This document shows positions 1-9,700 of a stretch of DNA of 64,000 nucleotides, one piece after another; the stretch's first letter is position 1, and the number at the start of each line of letters is the position of its first letter. The stretch spans positions 559,129,142 to 559,193,141 of the forward strand of contig NC_134355.1 in the NCBI RefSeq assembly GCF_048569485.1. The letters run 5' to 3'. Source of the stretch: Anomaloglossus baeobatrachus (lineage: Eukaryota; Chordata; Amphibia; Anura; Aromobatidae). The notes under the pieces were generated by a model, which saw only the letters and a list, made by a program, of their open reading frames with translations, ran no database searches and had not been told where the DNA came from. The translations under genes and the position numbers were made by a program.

Positions 1-936
1 GAGGGTCCATGTCGGGCTCCCCGCCAGTGTGTGGAGCCAGAGGGTCCATGTCGGGCTCCCCGCCAGTGTGTGGAGCCAGAGGGTCCATGTCGGGCTCCCC
101 GCCAGTGTGTGGAGCCAGAGGGTCCATGTCGGGCTCCCCGCCAGTGTGTGGAGCCAGAGGGTCCATGTCGGGCTCCCCGCCAGTGTGTGGAGCCAGAGGG
201 TCCATGTCGGGCTCCCCGCCAGTGTGTGGAGCCAGAGGGTCCATGTCGGGCTCCCCGCCAGTGTGTGGAGCCAGAGGGTCCATGTCGGGCTCCCCGCCAG
301 TGTGTGGAGCCAGAGGGTCCATGTCGGGCTCCCCGCCAGTGTGTGGAGCCAGAGGGTCCATGTCGGGCTCCCCGCCAGTGTGTGGAGCCAGAGGGTCCAT
401 GTCGGGGTCCCCGCCAGTGTGTGGAGCCAGAGGGTCCATGTCGGGGTCCCCGCCAGTGTGTGGAGCCAGAGGGTCCATGTCGGGGTCCCCGCCAGTGTGT
501 GGAGCCAGAGGGTCCATGTCGGGGTCCCCGCCAGTGTGTGGAGCCAGAGGGTCCATGTCGGGGTCCCCGCCAGTGTGTGGAGCCAGAGGGTCCATGTCGG
601 GGTCCCCGCCAGTGTGTGGAGCCAGAGGGTCCATGTCGGGGTCCCCGCCAGTGTGTGGAGCCAGAGGGTCCATGTCAGGCTCCCCGCCAGTGTGTGGAGC
701 CAGAGGGTCCATGTCAGGCTCCCCGCCAGTGTGTGGAGCCAGAGGGTCCATGTCGGGGTCCCCGCCAGTGTGTGGAGCCAGAGGGTCCATGTCGGGGTCC
801 CCGCCAGTGTGTGGAGCCAGAGGGTCCATGTCGGGGTCCCCGCCAGTGTGTGGAGCCAGAGGGACCATGTCAGGCTCCCCGCCAGTGTGTGGAGCCAGAG
901 GGTCCATGTCAGGCTCCCCGCCAGTGTCTGCAGTGT
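1..936. repeat. 39-bp GC-rich minisatellite, about 24 units
   Basis: A 39-bp unit (core GAGGGTCCATGTCGGG) is repeated about 24 times in tandem with almost no length change. Three sequence variants occur in blocks: about ten units with GGGCTCC, seven with GGGGTCC, two with CAGGCTCC, three with GGGGTCC, and two with CAGGCTCC. Because 39 is a multiple of three and the unit has no stop, all three + frames stay open for 316 to 336 codons, which explains the long repetitive ORFs. Nothing suggests they are translated. If the ATG4B exon call is right, the array lies in the first intron of ATG4B, under 300 bp from that exon. The array begins at the window edge, so its true length is unknown. Confidence 0.95.
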
Positions 937-1209
937 ATGGAGCCCATCACCAGGAATAGATGGTATCACTACTCCCTGTGAGCCACAAGGGGCGCTGCAT
1001 AGTGCACAGTCCGATAGGACTCGTACAGTGGGAATGTGACTGCCATGCAGCTGTGTAATGGACAGCAGGCCTGGCCAGGAAATCCAGGACAGACCCTCCC
1101 CTGGTGGCCGCGGCCCTGTCCCCCGGCGGTTCCCATACACGCCCCTATATAATGAGGTTACAAGACACACAGGTAAGAACACGAGCAGACAATGCAATGC
1201 TGGACTCAC

Positions 1210-1219
1210 CTGCGTCCAT
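1210..1219 (-). CDS. atg4b: ATG4B coding exon 1 (partial gene, 10 bases)
   Basis: Read on the minus strand this is ATG GAC GCA G followed directly by GTGAGTCC, a near-perfect splice donor. It would encode Met-Asp-Ala and the first base of codon 4. From memory of the family, vertebrate ATG4B proteins begin MDAATLTYDT and human ATG4B is head-to-head with THAP4. ATG4B is the cytosolic cysteine protease that trims and delipidates Atg8/LC3 proteins in autophagy. The exon is too short to prove identity alone; the call rests on the start, the donor and the position 344 bp from the THAP4 start. The rest of the gene lies off the left edge. A chance ATG plus donor is the alternative. Confidence 0.62.
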
Positions 1220-1384
1220 CATTCCTTTCCTCTCACCCACTCATAGGGCAGCAAGACAACCTACCCTGGCTGCAAACACTAGATCAGCTGATATAAAACG
1301 CACCAATCAGAAGTGAGCTGGCTGCAAGACGCTTGAAACGTATTCACACGGAAGTCAGGCTGCTACGTAGGGGCTGACATACTG

Positions 1385-1514
1385 CTGTACGGAAACAGGC
1401 AGAACCACGGCAGGACTTCTATGTTCTCATTATACACAGACTTCTGGGTGATAGTTTCGCTTTAGGAGCGGGGAGAAGCACACGGATTGAAGAAACCATC
1501 TTGTTTCCGTACAG
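1385..1514. promoter_or_regulatory. 13-base inverted repeat with ETS-like cores
   Basis: CTGTACGGAAACA at 1385-1397 is repeated exactly in reverse complement (TGTTTCCGTACAG) at 1502-1514, and a third, shorter copy TGTACGGAACA starts at about 1539. Each holds a GGAA core in CGGAA context. The symmetry in a two-way promoter suggests paired regulatory sites serving both genes, but it could be chance or an old duplication. Confidence 0.4.
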
Positions 1515-1539
1515 TAGGGAGAAGGGCGCCGCCATCTTG
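1494..1539. promoter_or_regulatory. Two YY1-like sites
   Basis: GCCGCCATCTTG at 1528-1539 matches the classic YY1 motif CAAGATGGCGGC on the minus strand. A second CCATCTTG lies at 1496-1503. YY1 sites of this kind are common just upstream of, or inside, first exons of housekeeping genes, where they help place the start of transcription. Confidence 0.55.
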
Positions 1540-1562
1540 TACGGAACACGAAAGAGGCTGTC

Positions 1563-1639
1563 ATGGTGATATGCTGTGCAGCACCGAATTGCACGAACCG
1601 ACAAGGGAAGGGAGAGAGAGGAGCTATTTCCTTTCACAG
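1563..1639 (+). CDS. thap4: THAP4 exon 1 (coding part)
   Basis: It encodes [17 protein letters not shown] followed by ERGAISFH and two bases of the next codon. This matches the start of vertebrate THAP4, [17 protein letters not shown], including the first two zinc ligands C5 and C10. The donor is CAG/GTACCG. The ATG is the only one giving this conserved start. Confidence 0.93.
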
Positions 1640-4600
1640 GTACCGGCCTGGCTGGATCCTGACGGATATTAATGGCACATAGCAGCCACCTGCTAATTAC
1701 CAACTGTTGTGCTGACTATCTGAAGCAAGGCATGCTGGGATTTGTAGTTTCAAATAAGTTATGTAAATAATGAAATGGCTCTAAAGAAAACTGTTGCTAG
1801 TATAGGGGGCGAGCTGCGCTACATAAGGGCTGCTTCTCACTTGCGAGTTTCTCGCAGTAGAGCAATGCGAGAAAATCTCGCATTGGAATCGGACACATGT
1901 TAGTGAATGATTCAGCTCTCATCTGCGATTTTTTTCTCAGTCCAAATCGGACCGAGAAAAAAATCGCAGCATGCTGCTTTTTTGCGAGTTTCTCGCACCA
2001 TTTGTCCCAATGATTTCCTATGGAAGGGGATTAAAAGTAGCATCACACACGCGCACCACCGTTCACATTTGCGAGTGTGGCAGTAACTTCGCTCATTAGA
2101 TGAATGTGACAGCACATTCCCATAGGTTAATTAAATGACACATGTGTAATAGCTTTTATCTAATTAAGATGTTGCATGAAACTAGCATCGCAATCGCAAC
2201 ACACACGCGAGCAAATAGCATCGCACTTGCGTTGCACTCGCACCTAACGTGAACTAAAATCAGCCGAGTATTTTTCAGCCCAGTCGGACCGATTTTACTC
2301 GCATAGATGTGTTTCCACCCTTAGGGCTGCTTCTCCCTTGCGAGTTTCTCGCAGTAGAGCAATGCGAGAAAATCTCGCATTGGAATCGGACACATGTTAG
2401 TGAATGATTCAGCTCTCATCTGCGATTTTTTTTTTTTTCTCAGTCCAAATCGGACTGAGAAAAAAATCGCAGCATGCTGCTTTTTTGCGAGTTTCTCCAA
2501 TGCAAGTCTATGGGAGCGTGTATCGGATGTCACGGGACGGCATTCACACCATCCTAGTGACATGCGATTTTCTAAATACATTTCTTGCATGTTTCCTAAA
2601 ACACTGGAAACGAGCGATGTCTCCCAATGTCTGTCAATCACTATTCTCTGTCAGTCGGTCTCTCCCTCTCGGTTTCTATTCTCTCTCTGTCGGTCCGTCA
2701 CTATCTCTGTCCCTCTCTCACAGTCTGTCGGTCATTTTCCCCTCCTCTCTCATACTCACCGATCACCGATCATAGGCACAGGCGCCTATGATTGGTTGCA
2801 GTGAGACACGCCCCCACGCTGAGTGACAGCTGTCTCACTGCACCCAATCACAGCAGCCGGTGGGCGTGTCTATACTGTGCAGTGAAATAAATAATTAAAT
2901 AATAAAAAAAATCCGGCGTGCGGTCCCCCCAATTTTAATACCAGCCAGATAAAGCAATACGGCTGAAGGCTGGTATTTTCAGGATGGGGAGCGCCACGTT
3001 ATGGGGAGCCCCCCAGCCTAACAATATCAGTCAGCAGCCGCCCAGAATTGCCGCATACATTAGATGCGACCGTTCTGGGACTGTACCCGGCTCTTCCCGA
3101 TTTACCCTGGTGCGTTGGCAAATCGGGGTAATAAGGAGTTAATGGCAGCCCATAGCTGCCACTAAATCCTAGATTAATCATGTCAGGCGTCTATGAGATA
3201 CCTTCCATGATTAATCTGTAAGTTACAGTAAATAAACAAGTAAAATATATCTTTGTACCGTGTTAGCCAGTAGAGATAAAAAAAAATAAACACACACACA
3301 CCTGAAAAAATCATTTATTAGAAATAAAAAACACAAACAAATTCCCTCATTACCAATTTAATAAGCCCCAAAAAGCCCTCCATGTCCGGCGTAATCCACG
3401 GACCTCCAGCGTCGCTTCCAGCTTTGCTGCATGGAGGTGACCGGAGCTGCAGCACACACCGCCGCTCCTGTCACCTCCACGCAGCAACTGAAGTGAGTAG
3501 CGCGATCTGCTGAGGTGTCACTGAGGTTAATCGCGGCCACCGAAGGATCCAGTGACAGCGGGTAACCTCAGTGACAGCTCAGCTGATCGCGATACTCACC
3601 TCAGTTGCTGCGTGGAGTTGACAGGATCGGCGGTGTCTGCTGCCGCTCCTGTCACCTTCATGCTGGAAGCGACGCTGGAGGTCCGTGGAATACGAAATTG
3701 TTTAATGAGCGGCTGGCTTTTTCAAAATAGTAAAAGCCGCCGGAGCAGTGTGAACGCCGTGCAGCGCCGCACCGGAGATCGGGGATCGGTGAGTATATAA
3801 GAGAGGGCTGCTCACTTCAGTCACTCAGGGGATTAGCGGTCACCGGTGAGTCCTTCACGGGTGACCGCTAATCAGGACGCGGCACAGACAGAGCCGCAGC
3901 ATGACAATGAAGTCGGGTGAAGTTCACCTGAGTTCATTCTGATTGTGCAGCTCTGTCTGTGTCTGCTGTCATCTGCCATTAAGCTCTGCTGCATGACTGT
4001 CTGTGTCTGCTGTCAGCGGCCATGTAGCAGCGCTGAATGGCAGATGACATAGTAAAAAATACGCATTACACACGCCAGTAAAATCATTAATTTATTCAGA
4101 AAAAGCATCGCACTTGCGTTGCACTCTGACCTAACGTGAACTAAAATCAGCCGAGTTTTTTTCAGCCCAGTCGGACCGATTTTATTCGCATAGATGTGTT
4201 TCCAGCCTAAGGGGCATTATCCAGACTAATGCAAAGGAAAGGTGGAGCAATTGCATGGCAATCAATCTGGAAGATAGTAGATGGTCCCAGGCAAGTCCAC
4301 TTATTATTCCGCCAGGATTGATAAACCTTTGTGCTCTAGTAATAGAAAACATTACACCTGTGACACCTATGTATCCCTGTCATTGCCGGGATCAGTGGGA
4401 CCCCTGGGGTTTGGGCCACCATTATACAGTGAGCCCAGTCATAAGCCTTTATCACGTATTTCAAGTTTAACTGGACAAAATGTTTTAGCATCTGCAGCCT
4501 GGATGACATATATTAGTACAGACCATAAGTTTGGACACACCCATTCAAAGCGTTTTCTTTATTTTCATGACTCTGAAAATTGTAGATTCACATTGAAGGC

Positions 4601-6694
4601 ATCAAAACTATGAATGAAAACGTGGAATGAAATACTTAAAGGGAACCAAACATCAGGATTTGGGTATATAAGGTGCAGCCAGTGCAGTACTGGCACTATC
4701 AGGCACAGGCTGTACATACCATTAGTGGCAGCTCGGATGTTTAGGCTGTGAAATCCAAGTTTATGAAGTTTGAAAATTCATCCACTTTTTGATTGACGTG
4801 TGCGCTTCTCCAGATAATATCTGGGCAGGTTATGCATGTTGCTGCGGAGGATAAGTTTATGGGAGTCCCCAGCCTCAGAAATCGCAGGTTAACAGCAGCT
4901 CAGATTAGAGACCAGGTCAATGCCACACAGAGTTCTAGCAGCAGACACATCTCTAGAACACCTATTAAGAGGAGACTATGTGCAGCAGGCCTTCATGGTA
5001 AAATAGCTGCTAGGAAACCACTGCTAAGGACAGGCAACAAGCAGAAGAGACTTGTTTGGGCTAAAGAACACAAGGAATGGACATTAGACCAGTGGAAATC
5101 TGTGCTTTGGTCTGATGAGTCCAAATTTGAGATCTTTGGATCCAACCATCGTGTCTTTGCTGATAGCAGAAAAGGTGAACGGATGGACTCTACATGCCTG
5201 ATTCCCACCGAGAAGCATGGAGGAGGAGGTGTGATGGTGTGGGTGTGCTTTGCTGGTGACACTGTTGAGCTGGTGTCACACACAGCGACAACGACAACGA
5301 CGTCGCTGCTACGTCACCATTTTCTGTGACGTTGCAGCGACGTCCCGTCGCTGTCGCTGTGTGTGACATCCAGCAACGACCTGGCCCCTGCTGTGAGGTC
5401 GCCGGTCGTTGCTGAATGTCCAGCTTCATTTTTTGGTCGTCACTCTCCCGCTGTGACACACACATCGCTGTGTGTGACAGCGAGAGAGCGACGAAATGAA
5501 GCGAGCAGGAGCCGGCGTCTGGCAGCTGCGGTAAGCTGTAACCAGCGTAAACATCGGGTAACCAAGGGAAGACCTTTCCCTGGTTACCCGATGTTTACGC
5601 TGGTTACCAGCCTCCGCCGCCCTTGCTGCCAGTGCCGGCTCCTGCACTGTGACATGTGGCTGCAGTATGCATCGGGTAATTAACCCGATGTATACTGTAG
5701 CAAGGAGAGCAAGAAGCCAGCGCTAAGCAGTGCGCGCGGCTCCCTGCTCTCTGAACTGTGACATGTAGCTGCAGCACACATCGGGTTAATTAACCCGATG
5801 TGTGCTGCAGGAGAGCAAGGAGCCAGCGCTAAGCGCCGCTCCCTGCTCTCTGAACTGTGACATGTAGCTGCAGCACACATCGGGTTAATTAACCCGATGT
5901 GTGCTGCAGGAGAGCAAGGAGCCAGCGCTAAGCGCGGCTCCCTGCTCTCTGAACATGTAGCACAGCGACGTTATGATCGCTGCTTCTGCTGTGTTTGACA
6001 GCTAAGCAGCGATCATAACAGCGACTTACAAGGTCGCTGTTACGTCACCGAAAATTGTGACGTAACAGCGACGTCGTTGTCGCTGTCGTTAAGTGTGAAC
6101 CCAGCTTTGGGGATTTATTCAAAATTGAAGGCATACTGAACCAGCATGGCTACCACAGCATCTTGCAGCGGCATGCTATTCCATCCGGTTTGGGGTTAGT
6201 TGGACCATCATTTATTTTTCAACAGGACAATGACTCCCAAACACACCTCCAGGTTGTGTAAGGGTTATTTGACTAAGAAGGAGAGTGATGAGGTGCTATG
6301 CCAGATGACCTGGCCTCCACGGTCACCAGACCTGAACCCAATCAAGATGGTTTGGGGTGAGCTGGACCGCAGAGTGAAGGCAAAAGGGCCAATAAGTGCT
6401 AAGCATCTCTGGGAACTCCTTCAAGACTGTTAGAAGACCATTTCCAGTGACTACCTCTTGAAGCTCATCAAGAGAATGCCAAGAGTGTGCAAAGCAGTAA
6501 TCAAAGCAAAGGTGGCTACTTCGAAGAACCTGGAATATAAGACAAATTACCAGTTGTTTCACACTTTTTTCTTAAGTATTTCATTCCACATGTGTTAATT
6601 CATAGTTTTGATGCCTGCAATGTGAATCTATAATTTTCAGAGTTATGAAAATAAAGAAAACCCTTTGAATGAGAGGGTGTGTGTACTGTGATTT

Positions 6695-6743
<49 letters not shown>

Positions 6744-9700
6744 TTTAGCCTCTGTGTTAGCAGACAGTTTTCACTGGGGGCGTACACTTCTACTCCTTGT
6801 ATTATGCTGACCAATCATAAGCATGCAGCAGCAACAGCAGAGAAAGAACATGCCCCCAGCACAGCTCAGGACGGTTTTCTTAGTGTGTGAGATACAGCAC
6901 CGATCTCCTGGTTTAACCTTCTGCAACTTGTAATTGCTCTGCCGTCAGATCTGTGCAGGCTGTCATTACATGTCACTCAGGAGTAGCCCAGAATGGCCAG
7001 CTCTGCTCTCACTGCAGAGCAAGTACAAGTTTTTGTGAGCACAACAGACATAGGTGGGATTATGGCAATGGCACCTTTGAGCTTTCACCTTGGGACAGGC
7101 AGTGTGGTAGAAGAGCAGTACAGCAGAGGTGACAGTGCTGAGAGGAGGAGAGCTGATAGAAGGGTTTGTAATGTGACACAGCCAAAGTCAGCGTTGCTGC
7201 CCCTCACCCACACTGTCTGCTGGGACTTTATCTAAGGCACATCTTCACACATCCATGTCTCCGGTACGTGTGAGGTCCGTCTTCACACATACTGGAGACA
7301 CGGGCACACGTAGACCCATTAACCCCCTCAGCCCCCAGGCGTTTTGCGTTTTTCCGGGTTTTTTTTCCTTTCTTTGTTTTTTTGCGAGTCACGTTGTAGT
7401 TTTAAATGAAACCATAAGTTTTACCATATGGTGTACTGGAAAACAGCTAAAAAATGTCAAATATGGAAAAACTGCAAAAAAAGTGTGATCACGCAATAGT
7501 TTTTGGGATATTTTATTCACCATGTTCACTATATGGTAAAACTGAGGTATCTATGTGATGCCTGAGGTCGGGCGAGTTTGGAGGCACCAAACATGTAAAG
7601 GTTTACTTTTATCTAAGAGGTTAAAAAAATTCACAAGATTGTCCTAAAAAAGTGGCGCACGTTTTGCGCCATTTTCCGAAACCCGTAGCGTTCTCATTTT
7701 TTGGGATCTATGGCTCAGTGACGGCTTATTTTTTGTCTCGAGCTGACGTTTTTAACCGTACCATTTTTGCATAAATGCTACTTTTTTATAGCCTGTTATT
7801 GCATTTTGTGCAAAATTTGCGGCGACCAAAAAACGTAATTTTGGCATTTGGAATTTTTTTGCAGCTACGCCGTTTACCGATCAGATTAATTTATTTTATA
7901 TTTTGATAGATCGGGCATTTGTGAACGCGGCAATACCAAATATGTGTATACTTTTTATTTTTTTAATCCTTTAATTTTCAATGGGGCGAAAGGGGGGTGA
8001 TTTTAAACTTTTAGGTTTTTTATTATTTTTTAATTTTTTTTAAACTTTTTTTTTTAAGGGTTTTTTTTTTTTTTTTTTATTTTACTAGGTCCCCCTAGGG
8101 GACTATAATGATCAGCAGGCTGATCACTTTTCCATATCTCCAGATCACAGCTACAGAGCTCTGCAGATATGGTGACTCATGTTAGCTAGAGGCGTCATCA
8201 TATGACCCTGTGCTATCATCGCAACCACCGGAAGTCACGTGATCACATCACGTGACTTCCGATGGGGGCGGGATGAGTTATCCTAATGGTGACACGCATA
8301 TACATCTTTCTGCCAGATTTCGGCAGCGAGATGTAAGGGGTTAATAGTTGCAGGTGAAACGCGATTCCACAGGCGACTAGCAGGCACACATGTTGTGAAT
8401 GTCAGTTATGCTTTGGCTGCTGGGAGGCTCCCTCTTGTGGTCAGGAATGGTTTGGACAGAGACCAGGTGTGTTGAGCAATGGGCGTTTCCATTGCTAACT
8501 CTCTGCTTATTTAAACCCTGGTCTGCTAGCAGGCTATGCCGGATGTCAGTTGTTCTTTGTTCACCAGCCCGCTTCATCCTGCTCCAGACCACATCAACCC
8601 CAGATAAGTGCTTGGCTCTTTATTTGTTGTTTGGTTCTTTTTGTTCTTATCTGAGTTTGTCATTTGCTGTGGTTGTTTTCAGTTTATTTGCATGCTTGGA
8701 TCTTCCCTCTCAGTTACTTAGCTGGAAAGCTCCCTGCAGCTATGTTTGGAGTATTGCTCCTATTAGTCCATGTGTTTGTTGCTTCTTGAATTTGTAATGA
8801 TCCCTGCTTTCTGTTCATTGGTATGACAAGAGCGCCTGGTATAGGACGGAGTTCAGATCTAGCGATCTGAGGGCTTTTTGTACTATCAGGTTTTTGGATT
8901 TTTGCAGGGTTTTTCTCTGGCCACCATCAGTCCCATTCCTATCCTGTCCTATTTAGTCAGTAGGGCCTCACCTTTGCTAATCCTATTCTCTATCTGTGTA
9001 TTGTGTTTTCCTATATCACCGCAGTCTTTGAATGTGGGGGGCTTGCTATTCTTTATCTATTTTCTGAGGCAGCGAGTTATTCATCTTTCCTTCCTTTAGG
9101 ATAGCTAGTTCTCCGGCTGGGTTCGCGGTGCACAGGATGTTAGTTCACCCCTCGGCTACTTCTAGTGTTGTTGGTTAGTAAGGGGATGGCGGCCAGATTA
9201 GTTACCAATGCTCTTGTCACCTTTTACCAATGATTTATGGTGGTTTTCCATGGTTCCGGATCATAACACACACATGTCAGCTGTGGAAATCAGCTGATAT
9301 GTGTGCGGAGCGCCGCGGCCTGCCCATGGCAGGGGGCGGGGATTAACAACCTCACACGATCCATGACGTACCATGTCATGGGTCGCTAAGGGGTTAAAAT
9401 CAATGGGGCTGCACACACATGCGTGTTTTCAAATGGACTGTGTGTCCGTTCGCTCCACACGTAGACATGTCCGTTTTTCTCCGGTAGCACAGATGTCACA
9501 CGGACCGCACGGATGTGCTTCGTGTGACATCAGTGTGACACATACCAGAGAAAAACACATTTCTGTGAAATAAAATAAATTTCTATACTCCCCTTCTCCA
9601 GCGATGCTGCTGCTGCTATCACTTGCTTCCGTTCCCTGCTGATTTAACTCATTGCATATTCACTGCACTTCGGGCCGGAAGCAGCAGCAGCGGGGAGTCA

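Larger units (their letters stand above)
1220..1562. promoter_or_regulatory. THAP4/ATG4B bidirectional promoter
   Basis: This 343-bp stretch separates the divergent start codons of ATG4B (minus) and THAP4 (plus). It contains a CCAAT box in NF-Y context (CCAATCAG from 1303), a TATA-like ATATAAAA at about 1291-1298, two YY1-like CCATCTTG sites, and several ACGGAA/TTCCGT ETS-like cores near 1349, 1390, 1507 and 1541. A short upstream ORF (start 1421, 14 codons) would lie in the THAP4 5' leader if transcription starts near the TATA-like box. The start sites themselves cannot be read from sequence. Confidence 0.6.
4515..6688 (+). mobile_element. Tc1-type DNA transposon relic, split by later insertions
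   Basis: The ends are inverted repeats of about 130 bp: GACTCTGAAAATTGTAGATT near 4570 returns in reverse complement near 6640, and CATCAAAACTATGAAT near 4604 returns near 6605. The family start, TACAGACCATAAGTTTGGAC, is a common vertebrate Tc1 type. A repeat fragment beginning TTAAAGGGAACC (about 4637-4810) and an 840-bp foldback (5268-6106) have landed inside it. It sits in THAP4 intron 1 in the same orientation as the gene. Confidence 0.85.

Noticed and set aside
1-936. Regular repeats as a CRISPR array
   Set aside because: The whole unit repeats with no unique spacers, and the DNA is vertebrate.
9-1039. Three overlapping repetitive ORFs of 316 to 336 codons
   Set aside because: They arise because the 39-bp repeat is a multiple of three and has no stop. 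There is no domain, and the array falls in the presumed ATG4B intron.
1171-1180. ACACAG/GTAAGAA near 1171 as a + strand exon end
   Set aside because: It is a good donor by itself, but no coding start or acceptor pairs with it and it overlaps the presumed ATG4B intron; it could at most be an alternative noncoding leader of THAP4.
2321-2804. ORFs of 106 to 136 codons on both strands
   Set aside because: They lie inside the foldback element and reflect palindromic sequence; no domain is seen.
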